This document shows positions 8,002-15,950 of a stretch of DNA of 43,117 nucleotides, one piece after another. The notes beneath the pieces were generated by a model. The model was given only the letters and a program-made list of their open reading frames with translations. It was not told the origin of the DNA and did not search any database. Every line of letters starts with the position of its first letter. Positions within the stretch are counted from its first letter, which is position 1. Location: contig JASEHI010000015.1 of the NCBI GenBank assembly GCA_030018695.1, positions 1 to 43,117 on the forward strand, written 5' to 3'. A program made the translations under genes and the position numbers. The stretch comes from Anaerolineales bacterium. Lineage in GTDB: Bacteria > Chloroflexota > Anaerolineae > Anaerolineales > Villigracilaceae.

Positions 8002-9315
8002 ATGCTCATCCACTCTGCCACCCAACTCCTGACCCTCTCCCCCTTCGGGGACGCTTCGCGGGGCGGCCCGCAGCGCGGCCGCGACCTCGGCAGCCTCGGC
8101 ATCCTCAAAAACGGCGCAGTCCTCGTCCGCGACGAGAAGATCGTCGCCGTTGGCCAGACCGCCGAACTGCGCGCCGCCCATCCCGGCGAACCGAGCCTGG
8201 ATGTCTCCGGCTGCGTGGTGATGCCCGGCTTCGTTGACCCGCACACGCACCTCATCTGGGCTGGCGACCGCGCCGCCGAGTTCGAGATGCGCCTGGAAGG
8301 TGCAAAGTATCTCGATATCCTCGCTGCCGGAGGCGGCATTATTTCGACCGTGCGCGCCACCCGCACGGCCTCCATCGAAACACTCATCGCCCAGACCCGT
8401 CCCCGCCTGCTGCGCATGTTCGCCACCGGCACGACCACCGCCGAGGCCAAGACCGGCTACGGCCTGCAAACCGCCACCGAATTACGCTTGCTCAAAGCCT
8501 TACTCTCTCTGGATGACGAAGGTCCGCTCGAGCTGGCCATCACCTTCCTCGGCGCGCACGCCATCGCCCCCGAATACACCCTGGCGGGTGCAGGCAAAGA
8601 CGACCCGCAAGGCTACACCGGCTTGATCTGCGAGACGATGCTGCCCATCGTCCAACAGTGGTGGCAGACGCACGCCCCGCGCCTGCCGCTCCCGTTTGTG
8701 GATGTTTTTTGCGAGAACAAGGCCTTCAACCTGGCCCAGTCGCGCCGGATTTTGGAAAAGGCGAAGGCGCTCGGCTTTCCGCTCAAAATCCACGCCGATG
8801 AATTTGACAATATCGGCGGAGCGAGTCTGGCTGTCGAGCTCGAAGCAGTCTCCGCCGATCATCTGGTCAAGACTTCGCCGCTGGATATCGCCGCGCTGGG
8901 CAAGTCTGAGACGGTCGCCGTTTCGCTGCCCTGCACGCCCTTCGGCCTGGCCGAACGCGACTACACCCCGGCGCAGGAGATCCTTAAAGCCGGCGGGATC
9001 CTGGCCCTGGCCACCGATTGCAACCCCGGCACAGCCTGGTGCGAATCGATGCAGTTCGCCATTGCGCTGGCCTGCCGCTACTTGAAACTGACCCCGGCCC
9101 AGGCGATTGCCGCCGCCACCATCAACGCGGCCCACGCGATTCGACGCGCCGATACGGTCGGCTCGCTCGAACCCGGCAAACAAGCCGATTTGCTGGTGCT
9201 CTCCGTGCCGGATTATCGTCATCTCGGCTACCGCTTCGGCACCAATCTGGTCAAGCAGGTCATCAAGCGCGGGCGGGTATATTCGGTGGATGTGGGCTAC
9301 TACCGCACTGCCTAG
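8002..9315 (+). CDS. hutI: Imidazolonepropionase (histidine degradation)
   Basis: The product is 437 aa from ATG 8002; an upstream in-frame extension would overlap the helicase gene. It hydrolyses 4-imidazolone-5-propanoate to N-formimidoyl-L-glutamate, the third step of histidine utilisation. Family marks are PGFVDPHTHLIWAGDR (metal ligands H81 and H83), GTTTAEAKTGYGL, HADEFDNIGGASLA, SADHL, LATDCNPGTAW and the C-terminal LGYRFGTNLVKQV. Near residues 13-27 there is an extra Gly/Arg-rich stretch (PFGDASRGGPQRG) where homologues are shorter. It is encoded by a GC-rich palindrome-like sequence. No other hut genes are visible in the window. The 7-bp spacing suggests cotranscription with the helicase gene. 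Confidence 0.93.
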   Translation: MLIHSATQLLTLSPFGDASRGGPQRGRDLGSLGILKNGAVLVRDEKIVAVGQTAELRAAHPGEPSLDVSGCVVMPGFVDPHTHLIWAGDRAAEFEMRLEGAKYLDILAAGGGIISTVRATRTASIETLIAQTRPRLLRMFATGTTTAEAKTGYGLQTATELRLLKALLSLDDEGPLELAITFLGAHAIAPEYTLAGAGKDDPQGYTGLICETMLPIVQQWWQTHAPRLPLPFVDVFCENKAFNLAQSRRILEKAKALGFPLKIHADEFDNIGGASLAVELEAVSADHLVKTSPLDIAALGKSETVAVSLPCTPFGLAERDYTPAQEILKAGGILALATDCNPGTAWCESMQFAIALACRYLKLTPAQAIAAATINAAHAIRRADTVGSLEPGKQADLLVLSVPDYRHLGYRFGTNLVKQVIKRGRVYSVDVGYYRTA

Positions 9316-9353
9316 ATAGTTTTGGACACGGATTACCGGGTAGGCCTTCGGCA

Positions 9354-9457
9354 CGGATGGCACGGATTGACACGGATCCTTCGTGTTCTTTTCTTCGTGT
9401 GCCTTTGTGCCCTTCGTGTTTATCTCTTATCTTCGTGCGTCTTCGTGTCCTTCGTGG
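9354..9457. repeat. Degenerate CTTCGTG repeat tract between convergent genes
   Basis: The region repeats CTTCGTG-like words (on the other strand CACGAAG) about seven times at irregular 7-20 bp spacing, after a CACGGAT-type run (9325-9377). It fills the space between the hutI stop and the stop of the Fe-S oxidoreductase. A related sequence is inserted in the coding region at 36686-36725. Confidence 0.7.
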
Positions 9458-11377
9458 TTAAATCTCCATCTGCGCCGCCAGCACCTCTGCAATATCCAAC
9501 ACTTTCACCTGCTCACCGATGCCCTTCGAGCGGATCGCGTCGTCGAACATCAGCATGCAGTAGGGACAGGCGGTGGCCACAACGTCAGCTTTGGCGTCCA
9601 GCGCGTCCTGGAGACGGCGGTGATTGATGCGCGTGTTGGCGTCGGTCTCGACCCACATGCCGCCGCCCCCGCCGCCGCAGCAGAACGAATCCTCGCCGCG
9701 CCGCTTCATCTCGACCCGTTCCACGCCGGCTTTATCCAGCAGCTCGCGCGGTTGTTTGTAAATATCGTTATAGCGGCCAAGGTAGCACGAGTCATGGAAG
9801 GTCAGTTTGCCGTGCACGCCATTGCCATTCGCTGTGGGGTTCGGAAGGTTCAATTCTGCCAGCAATTCGCTGTAATGCAGCACCTCGTAGTCCCCGCCCA
9901 TCTGCGGATACTCGTTCTTGAGCGTGTTGAAGCAGTGCGGGCAGGCGGTGACGACGCGATTGAACTTGACCTTGCCGAGCGTCTCGATATTCTGCTTGGC
10001 AAATTCCTGGAAGATGTATTCGTGCCCCATGCGCCGGGCAGTCTCGCCGCAGCAGATTTCATCGAAGCCCAGCACGGCGAAGTCCACGCCGGCTTTCTGC
10101 ATCAGTTTGGCGAAAGCCCGCGTCACCTTTTTGTTGCGCTCGTCGAAGGCTGCCGCGCAGCCGGTGAAGAAGAGTACGTCGGTCGTTTCGCCGGGCGCCA
10201 GTTCCTTCACGTTGAGTCCTTCGGCCCAGGTCATGCGGTTTTCGGGCGGCATGCCCCACGGGTTGCCCTGCCGTTCCAGGTTGCGCATCGTGTCGCCGAC
10301 CGACTTGGGCATCTTGCCGCTGGTCAGCAACTGGTAGCGGCGCAGGTCAACAATTTCGTCCACCGGGTTGATAAAGGCCGGGCACTTGACGATGCACGCC
10401 CCGCAGGTGGTGCATTGCCAGGGATACTCCTCGTTCATCACGCTGCCGAAGATCTCGGCCTCCGGCTTGGCCTCGCCCGTATACAGCCCCGTGACCATCG
10501 CCTTGCGCATCAACTGCACCACTTCCTTCGGCGAATACTTCATCCCGCTGAAGGTGGCCGGGCAGGCCTCCTCGCAGCGTCCGCAACGCAGGCAGGCGTC
10601 GAACGAGAGCAACTGCTGCGAGGTGAACTCGGCCGCCTTGCCCACGCCCAGGATTTCGGTCGTCTCGATGTTTTCGATCTTCGCCAGTTCGCCGGTTTTG
10701 CGATTCGGGCGGAGGAGGATGTTCCACGGCGCGTTGATGAGATGGCGCATCTTGGTGAACGGCAGCACGCCGACCAGGATCAGCGCCAGCGTGGCGTGGG
10801 TGTAGACCAGCGCATCGTGCCACGCCGCGGCTTGCCCGGACGGGAAACCGGTCGCCGCTATAATGGCCGCGGCCCAGTTTCCGACCGGCGACCAGGCCGC
10901 CCAGTCCGGTTTGGTGACGAGAATGCGGATGCCCTCGTTGGTGAATCCCGCAACAGCGATCAGGAAGAGCATCACCAGCGCGAACCAGTCATCCCATTTC
11001 GTATCCAAATATTTCGGGCGCAATACCAGGCGGCGAAAACCAGCCATCAGCACACCGAGGATGATGAACGCCCCGGCGATATCCATCACCAGTTCGTAGC
11101 CCAGGTACCATCCGTTGCGCGGGAAGGCCGTCAACTCGAAGGGCGTAAAGAGTTTCATCTGCATCAGGTTGATCGCCGTGCCGATGACCTGGATGGCCAC
11201 GCCCCAGAAGATCATGAAGTGCATCACGCCGGGGTAGATTTTCTTGATAATCCGCACCTGTCCCAGCACATGCACGAAGAAGTCCTTCACCCTCGGCATG
11301 GCGCGGTCAAGCCCCTGGCGGAAACTTGTTTTACTGGTCACTGATAACTGATCACTGATGACTGTTTCTACGGTCAT
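9458..11377 (-). CDS. Membrane Fe-S oxidoreductase, EtfAB:menaquinone-oxidoreductase/HdrD-like
   Basis: The product is 639 aa. The N-terminal ~220 residues hold about five to six membrane helices with a NarI-like arrangement. Two [4Fe-4S] motifs follow (C262-x2-C265-x2-C268-x3-C272 and C322-x2-C325-x2-C328-x3-C332). Next come two CCG domains (C407...C442-C443-G...C479-x2-C482; C531...C566-C567-G...C604-x2-C607) that bind non-cubane clusters in HdrB/HdrD. This layout fits proteins proposed to pass electrons from ETF to menaquinone. ATG 11377 has GGAGG 6 nt upstream and overlaps the Rieske stop as ATGA, which indicates translational coupling. Residues 4-16 (VETVISDQLSVTS) are encoded by an ACTGANN heptamer repeat. 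No etfAB genes lie in the window. Confidence 0.88.
   Translation of the reverse strand: MTVETVISDQLSVTSKTSFRQGLDRAMPRVKDFFVHVLGQVRIIKKIYPGVMHFMIFWGVAIQVIGTAINLMQMKLFTPFELTAFPRNGWYLGYELVMDIAGAFIILGVLMAGFRRLVLRPKYLDTKWDDWFALVMLFLIAVAGFTNEGIRILVTKPDWAAWSPVGNWAAAIIAATGFPSGQAAAWHDALVYTHATLALILVGVLPFTKMRHLINAPWNILLRPNRKTGELAKIENIETTEILGVGKAAEFTSQQLLSFDACLRCGRCEEACPATFSGMKYSPKEVVQLMRKAMVTGLYTGEAKPEAEIFGSVMNEEYPWQCTTCGACIVKCPAFINPVDEIVDLRRYQLLTSGKMPKSVGDTMRNLERQGNPWGMPPENRMTWAEGLNVKELAPGETTDVLFFTGCAAAFDERNKKVTRAFAKLMQKAGVDFAVLGFDEICCGETARRMGHEYIFQEFAKQNIETLGKVKFNRVVTACPHCFNTLKNEYPQMGGDYEVLHYSELLAELNLPNPTANGNGVHGKLTFHDSCYLGRYNDIYKQPRELLDKAGVERVEMKRRGEDSFCCGGGGGGMWVETDANTRINHRRLQDALDAKADVVATACPYCMLMFDDAIRSKGIGEQVKVLDIAEVLAAQMEI
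11334..11366. repeat. ACTGANN heptamer repeat inside the oxidoreductase gene
   Basis: Units ACTGGTC, ACTGATA, ACTGATC, ACTGATG and ACTG follow each other at exact 7-bp spacing. They encode part of the dispensable-looking N-terminus of the Fe-S oxidoreductase. Confidence 0.75.
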
Positions 11378-11814
11378 GACTCACCTCCAACCTTGACGTA
11401 GATTTGCCCACCCACCACCTCGGCGATCAATGGCGTGAGCGGCGCGGGCGGCGGACCATGTAACACACTGCCGTCGTCGGGGCTGAAATAACCCTCGTGG
11501 CAGGGACAATCAATCTCTCCGCTGGCGTTGTTCCATTTGACGATACAGGCAAAATGCGTGCAGACCGCCGAATAGGCTTTCAGGCCATTTGTCGTCTGGA
11601 TGACAATCGCCGGGTAGCGCCCAAACTTGATCGTTTTGGACTCGCCCACCGGCAATTCGCTTTCGGCGCACACCAGCACCGGCTCGGAGGGCACTTCTTC
11701 CAATTTTGGCGGGTAGAAATAGGCGACGACGGGTGTTGCCACCACGCTGACACCCAGCAGCGCGCCCGCGCCTTGGAGCAGTTTCAAAAAATCACGTCGT
11801 GAAATCTCGCTCAT
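11374..11814 (-). CDS. Rieske [2Fe-2S] protein of a cytochrome bc-type complex
   Basis: The product is 146 aa. The N-terminus has a Tat-like signal anchor (SRRDFLK followed by a hydrophobic helix, residues 5-34). The Rieske fold is marked by CTHFAC (C85, H87, C90) and CPCHEGYF (C103, C105, H106). C85, H87, C103 and H106 are the cluster ligands, and C90-C105 the expected disulfide. It accepts electrons from quinol at the Qo site of the cytochrome b encoded upstream. GAGGTGAG lies just before ATG 11814. One base separates it from the subunit IV stop, and it overlaps the next gene by 4 bp, so it is mid-operon. Confidence 0.93.
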   Translation of the reverse strand: MSEISRRDFLKLLQGAGALLGVSVVATPVVAYFYPPKLEEVPSEPVLVCAESELPVGESKTIKFGRYPAIVIQTTNGLKAYSAVCTHFACIVKWNNASGEIDCPCHEGYFSPDDGSVLHGPPPAPLTPLIAEVVGGQIYVKVGGES

Positions 11815-11815
11815 A

Positions 11816-12241
11816 TCAACTCACCTCTCCCCAGATGGTCAGGGCAACGGCAATAATGACACCGATAATGCTCACCGCCAGGCGGATCCACATGGCCTTC
11901 TTTTTGTCTTCTTTCCTGTCAATGAACGGCCAGAGGGCAACGACGATCAAGGCGATCAATACCGTCGAGGTGGCAAAGATCGTTCCCTTGATTCCCAGCA
12001 CCTGGGGCGGAACATACTTGAGGATCTGGTACAGCGCCAGGAAGTACCACTCCGGCTTGACGTGCAGCGGCGTGTTGAGCGCGTCGGCCGGCTCTTGCAA
12101 GCCAATCGGATTCATCATACCGAGAATCCCGACAATCACCGCCAGCACCATGATCCCGATGGTGACGTAGAACTCGGTCATGAAGTGGTCGGGGAAGAAG
12201 GGAATGGTATCTTTTTCAGTTTCAGGATCAGTCGCATCCAT
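11816..12241 (-). CDS. Cytochrome b C-terminal domain (subunit IV-like) of a bc complex
   Basis: The product is 141 aa from ATG 12241, preceded by GAGGAG with 7-nt spacing; an ATG 12 codons earlier lacks this. It carries the PEWY motif (HVKPEWYFLALYQIL), the conserved glutamate of the quinol-oxidation (Qo) site, and three membrane helices, as in b6f subunit IV (PetD). Together with the cytochrome b6-like gene upstream it makes a split cytochrome b. In this operon the split form sits with Rieske and an HdrD-type Fe-S protein. The gap of about 110 bp to the upstream gene is filled by an inverted repeat (12263-12320). Confidence 0.92.
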   Translation of the reverse strand: MDATDPETEKDTIPFFPDHFMTEFYVTIGIMVLAVIVGILGMMNPIGLQEPADALNTPLHVKPEWYFLALYQILKYVPPQVLGIKGTIFATSTVLIALIVVALWPFIDRKEDKKKAMWIRLAVSIIGVIIAVALTIWGEVS

Positions 12242-12262
12242 ATCTTGCTCCTCTTCTCTTTT

Positions 12263-12320
12263 GCATCGAATTTTCACGAATTTCCCGAAGAAAATTCGTC
12301 CAATTCGTGTAATTCGATGC
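12263..12320. repeat. AATTCG-rich inverted repeat between cytochrome b6 and subunit IV genes
   Basis: An arm starting GCATCGAATTTTCACGAATT (12263) is nearly the reverse complement of AATTCGTGTAATTCGATGC (12302-12320). A single-arm copy, differing at 1 of 19 bases, occurs at 29916-29934 just before the ABC permease gene. It is AT-rich compared with its surroundings. Confidence 0.65.
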
Positions 12321-12352
12321 AGAAAAAGTTATTACCGATAATGTCTATTTTC

Positions 12353-13330
12353 CTAAAGCGGCTTCTTGACGCCCAGCTGCCGCACCATCATGAAGTGCAC
12401 CAGCATGAACGCCACCGTCGCCAGCGGGATGACGATGATGTGCATGGCGTAGAAGCGGCTCAGGGTCGCGTCCGTAACGTCCCAGCCGACGCGCAGGAAG
12501 ATCAATATGAGGTTGCCAATAGCTGGAACGGAACCGCCGATTTCGGTGCCAACGGTCGTCGCCCAGAAAGCGCGCTGGTCCCAGGGCAGCAGGTAGCCGG
12601 TGAAGCCGAAGGCCAGCGTCAACACCAGCAGCAGCACGCCGCTGATCCAGTTCAGTTCGCGGGGCGGCTTGTACGCGCCCATGATGAAAACGCGCAGCAT
12701 GTGGGCGATGCACAGGACGATCATGCCGTTGGCCGCCCAGTGGTGGATCATGCGGATGGCCGCGCCGAAGCGCACTTCATTCTCGATGAACTGGATGCTG
12801 GCGTAGGCCAAATCCGCGCTGGGTTTATAGTAGAACGCCAGCATGATGCCGGTGAGGCCCTGGACGACGAACAGGAACGCGGTTATCCCGCCCAGGCAGT
12901 ACCACCACATGGTGGCATACTTTGGTACCGGCTTTTTCAGCATCTTGGACAGCGGTTCGGAGATCTGGTAGCGTTCGTCCACCCACTTGGCGGCGCGCGT
13001 CGTCAGCGGTGTGAACGGTTTGCGCTGACTCCAGACCGAGGCCGAGCGATAGACGCCGTAGACAAAGGCCAGCCCAAACGTGCCGAAAACCAACCAGCGA
13101 GCCAGCGGCGTCCAGATGCTTTCGGCCTCGCCGGTGATATGACATGAAAGGCATGGCTCCAGTCTCGGGGGAGGAATTTCTCCCACGCTGGATGTCTGCC
13201 CCCCGCTCAACGTGCCCGAAGCGACAACCGCCTGGTAGGCGCTGCCGTGCGTGAAGAGGGCAACGGCCAAAATCCCTGCCAGGAGCAGCACGGCCAGGCC
13301 GGAAAAGATGAACTTTCGAGATAGTTGCAT
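12353..13330 (-). CDS. Cytochrome b6-like subunit with N-terminal c-type haem motif
   Basis: The product is 325 aa from ATG 13330, preceded by GAGGTGG; a TTG at 13342 would lie inside that ribosome-binding site. Residues 1-30 form a membrane helix. A single CxxCH haem-c motif follows (C60-L-S-C63-H64), then another helix, then the cytochrome b N-terminal four-helix core. The b-haem histidines sit in IHHWAANGMIVLCIAHML and AMHIIVIPLATVAFMLVHF. The standard b6 protein (~215 aa) lacks the N-terminal haem-c extension, so electron exit from the Rieske protein may pass to a haem fused to cytochrome b. It is first in the operon (13330 to 9458), with a repeat-bearing leader upstream. Confidence 0.9.
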   Translation of the reverse strand: MQLSRKFIFSGLAVLLLAGILAVALFTHGSAYQAVVASGTLSGGQTSSVGEIPPPRLEPCLSCHITGEAESIWTPLARWLVFGTFGLAFVYGVYRSASVWSQRKPFTPLTTRAAKWVDERYQISEPLSKMLKKPVPKYATMWWYCLGGITAFLFVVQGLTGIMLAFYYKPSADLAYASIQFIENEVRFGAAIRMIHHWAANGMIVLCIAHMLRVFIMGAYKPPRELNWISGVLLLVLTLAFGFTGYLLPWDQRAFWATTVGTEIGGSVPAIGNLILIFLRVGWDVTDATLSRFYAMHIIVIPLATVAFMLVHFMMVRQLGVKKPL

Positions 13331-13357
13331 AGGCCACCTCAAAGTTTGGATTGATTT

Positions 13358-13488
13358 GGGTGTGTTTTGAGTTGAGAGAGAACGTCCCGCAGGCGTTGCC
13401 CTGAGCCTGTCGAAGGGTTTGATTGAGCCAATTTAGCCGTCTTTCAAAACCTGCGGGACGGTTGTTTCAACTGATAAGAAACGCACCC
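13358..13488. mobile_element. Second copy of a MITE-like palindromic element, in the cytochrome operon leader
   Basis: Ends GGGTGTGTTTTGA and GAAACGCACCC, the inner stem CGTCCCGCAGG/CCTGCGGGACG, and the core CCAATTTAGCCGTCTTTC all match the element at 19705-19817. The copy is 131 bp because its loop holds an extra ~18 bp including CCCTGAGCCTGTCGAAGGG. The flanks GATTGATTT (13349-13357) and ATTTGATTT (13489-13497) agree at 7 of 9 bases, consistent with a decayed 9-bp target duplication. It lies between the promoter at 13510-13515 and the cytochrome b6 start. Confidence 0.85.
13399..13417. repeat. CCCTTCGACAGGCTCAGGG palindromic repeat nested in the MITE copy
   Basis: This 19-mer, here in reverse orientation, is identical to 25917-25935 inside the SDR gene. 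It accounts for most of the extra length of this element copy, so it appears to be a repeat within a repeat. Confidence 0.8.
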
Positions 13489-13509
13489 ATTTGATTTCCT
13501 TGCAAGTCT

Positions 13510-13515
13510 AATTAT
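13510..13515 (-). promoter_or_regulatory. Candidate -10 box of the cytochrome b-Rieske operon
   Basis: On the minus strand the sequence reads TATAAT, a perfect consensus -10. No good -35 is present at 16-18 bp; that region is occupied by the palindrome at 13522-13541. This would suit an activated or repressed promoter. The leader to ATG 13330 would be ~170 nt and include the MITE copy. Confidence 0.5.
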
Positions 13516-13521
13516 ACACGA

Positions 13522-13541
13522 CCTACCGAACGGTCGGTAGG
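13522..13541. promoter_or_regulatory. TetR-type operator-like palindrome overlapping the -35 region
   Basis: CCTACCGA and TCGGTAGG flank ACGG. The inner text ACCGAACGGTCGGT resembles operators of TetR-family repressors. It covers the spacer and -35 of the putative promoter at 13510. No TetR gene is present in the window. Confidence 0.5.
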
Positions 13542-13605
13542 GTGGAATCATCTCCCCATCATTGTACATCCTGCGAGAAGAAAAACATACAGTGAGAAGT
13601 TACAA

Positions 13606-15231
13606 TCAGCGGCTAATATCTTCGACATAATCAATCGCCCCCTGGCAGACCGGCGTCAGGTGCTGCGAAACGTTTTCCCAAATAAACTCTTCACCGGCTT
13701 CGTCAGTGTCCTCTATCGCGATCGAAAGACAGCCTGGCCCGGCGTTATAGTTGACCAGCGTAAATCGCCATAAATTCTCGTAGCTGCTCACTTCCCCAGG
13801 CGCTCTTCCAGATGTGTTGCGGATGATCACGCCGGCCTGTTCACAATTGGCCAACAGGGTCTCGGCAAAGATGCTGACGCTCAAATCCGCCAGGCGTAAG
13901 TCGAGGCCGAGCGGGCAATCGGCGCAGAAGGCGTCCACGCTGCGCACCAGGGCGCCGCGCAGGGTGGCCTGCTCCGAGTCTTTCAGATGAGGATAGCCCT
14001 TGCGGCAAACGCTATCCAACAGCACTAAAGGACAAAACTGCTCGTAGAATGAAGGGTTCCAGAGCAGGGCTGTATCCGCGCCGTTATCGGTCAATTGCCC
14101 CAGGCCGACCTCGGGGATACTGGTGACAATTCCCGGCCAGAACTGACTTTCACGGCTGAAGAGATTCTTGAGCAATTGCGCCGGGATGCGGGTATCCTGG
14201 GCCACATCGAAAATCAGGTCGTCGAAGCGGTTCTGCCACTCTGTGACAGCAGTCTGCCCTGCCTCCCGGCCGCAGGGACTGGCCGCCCCGCTCGGCAACA
14301 GGCCGCCATCCGGGCAAGTGCTGACATCCACCGCGCCCTGGATGATCAGATTGCCGGCCAGGTAATCGTAGGGGATATTCGAAGCCAGGTCTTCCGGCTT
14401 TTCAGGCGTCCGCAGCCAGGCCGGGGGGCCGCCAACCGGAGGGAAGGCTTCCCAGGTTTGGGCGCAGCCAGCCAGGGGAGCGCCGGCCCATTGCGTGCTG
14501 AGCACATCCACGTACCAGCTTTGCCCATCGGAAGCGTCCTCATTCTCCGCAACCCGCACCAGAGCCTGGTAAGGCTGGCTGCTATCGCCATAACTCGAAT
14601 ATGTCCAGAAATCCACCGTGATACTTTCATCTCCCGTCGTACCGAGTAGGAGTTTACAGCTTGCCTCGCAGGCAAACGGTTCACCATCCAGCCGGCCTTG
14701 GATGCCGCGGATCTTCTCATTGGGCAGGGGTTCTTCAGCGGTCAATACCAGCAGCGGCCGGTTCACACAATGGTTGGTGGATGAGGTCGAGGTACAACCT
14801 TCAAGCGACACCCAGACGACCGGCGGCGGCAAGGTCACAGCAATCGTGCGCCTGGCCAGGGCAGATTGCACAAAATGAAGGTAATATCCGGAGCAGTCGG
14901 AAGAGACCTCCCCCTGATCGAGTCCTTTACATGGTTGAGTGACGGCCCATTTATCGAAAATGTCCTTACCACAAGCCTTGTAGATATCGCTCCCGGTGGG
15001 TAAACCTGCGTGGTCAGCGAAGATTTGACAGACGACTTTGTCATCCTGCCAGCGTGTCAACCACCATTCGTAGGAGGTGTAATCAACGACCACCGCCGCG
15101 ACCCGATCCGGACCTGGGGGCGGCGTCGCGGCAGCCGAGGCGCGTGAGCTCCGCGGGCCGAACGCAAGCGCCAGCCCGCTGAAAACCAGGAGGGTCACAC
15201 CGGTTACCGTTCTAACCCAGAGATGTCTCAT
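13606..15231 (-). CDS. Secreted lytic-transglycosylase-like protein
   Basis: The product is 541 aa. Residues 1-34 are a signal peptide (basic start, hydrophobic core, SRASAAA). Most of the first ~330 residues match no family I recognise and carry several cysteines. A lysozyme-like SLT region starts near residue 345: LLKNLFSRESQFWPG contains the likely catalytic Glu, then GLGQLTDNG, and near residue 495 NYNAGPG. These are the three hallmark blocks of soluble lytic transglycosylases, which cleave peptidoglycan between MurNAc and GlcNAc. Chloroflexota envelopes are unusual, so the real substrate is uncertain. The gene stands alone between the cytochrome operon promoter and a divergent lipoprotein gene. 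Confidence 0.7.
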   Translation of the reverse strand: MRHLWVRTVTGVTLLVFSGLALAFGPRSSRASAAATPPPGPDRVAAVVVDYTSYEWWLTRWQDDKVVCQIFADHAGLPTGSDIYKACGKDIFDKWAVTQPCKGLDQGEVSSDCSGYYLHFVQSALARRTIAVTLPPPVVWVSLEGCTSTSSTNHCVNRPLLVLTAEEPLPNEKIRGIQGRLDGEPFACEASCKLLLGTTGDESITVDFWTYSSYGDSSQPYQALVRVAENEDASDGQSWYVDVLSTQWAGAPLAGCAQTWEAFPPVGGPPAWLRTPEKPEDLASNIPYDYLAGNLIIQGAVDVSTCPDGGLLPSGAASPCGREAGQTAVTEWQNRFDDLIFDVAQDTRIPAQLLKNLFSRESQFWPGIVTSIPEVGLGQLTDNGADTALLWNPSFYEQFCPLVLLDSVCRKGYPHLKDSEQATLRGALVRSVDAFCADCPLGLDLRLADLSVSIFAETLLANCEQAGVIIRNTSGRAPGEVSSYENLWRFTLVNYNAGPGCLSIAIEDTDEAGEEFIWENVSQHLTPVCQGAIDYVEDISR

Positions 15232-15372
15232 GCTGCCACGCGAGAAATAGAACCTGCTCCCATTATGGTAGCCTACTGGCTACAATTATATAGCGGATTC
15301 TCGCCATAATGCAACTATATCAACTGGCAGAGGTTATGTGTTTAGATGATAGAATGTTGGACAAAGGAAAAA

Positions 15373-15770
15373 ATGTTGAAACTCAACGCGATTTTTTTGA
15401 TGACCCTGCTGGCATTTTCCGCCTGCTCCAGGCCGGCAGCGCCCCCCCTGCTTCGGCTGCCACTTCCACTGGGGCGCCAATGGCTTCCGCCGCTTTGCCG
15501 CCTACGCTGACGCCAATCCCCACGTTGACATCCACTCCGACGCTCACCCCCAGTCCGACGCCATTTGCGCCGTTCAACGTCACAGCCATGGTGGACAATC
15601 TCAATTTCCGCACCAATCCGGGCTATTTATTCCCCGTCATTCGCATGTATAAACAAGGGACGACATTTAGCGTGCTGGGCAAAGCCCCCGGCGGCGAGTG
15701 GTTCTACGTCTGGGCGCCGGAAAATATCGAAGGCTGGGTGTTTGGGATGTTGCTGGAGAGCAATCGGTGA
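15373..15770 (+). CDS. Frameshifted SH3b lipoprotein with a C7 tract after the signal peptide
   Basis: ATG 15373, with AAAGGA upstream, begins a lipoprotein signal (MLKLNAIFLMTLLAFSAC) in one frame. The rest of the protein is in another frame: a Thr/Pro-rich linker (TPIPTLTSTPTLTPSPTP), then a bacterial SH3 domain (NLNFRTNPG, GEWFYVWAPENIEGWVFG). The two frames meet at a run of seven C (15442-15448). Eight C would join them into a ~133-aa lipoprotein. This could be a phase-variable tract, a fixed mutation, or a sequencing or assembly error in a homopolymer. In the other frame an open stretch runs back to 15309 without signal-like text. Confidence 0.65.
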
Positions 15771-15950
15771 ATGGGTAGTTTCCTTTACTTCCATTGCCTG
15801 TAGGAGCAATGTCTGGAAGGATGAATACTGCGCCAGTTACAAGGATGAGTACAAAGGTACGGTGGATCCCGCCATAATGAGCGTCATGTTGCCTGTATCG
15901 GAGGAGTTGGTGTTTACGTGGAAGTAGATGGGGCGTGCGGGGCGCATCAT

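Noticed and set aside
9383-11344. Long plus-strand open frame opposite the Fe-S oxidoreductase gene
   Set aside because: It is the shadow of a strongly supported minus-strand gene with iron-sulfur motifs. The plus-strand translation has no family features.
12062-13147. Plus-strand frame of ~360 codons over the cytochrome genes
   Set aside because: It is His/Arg/Gln-rich text antisense to cytochrome b with haem-binding motifs. It is a shadow frame.
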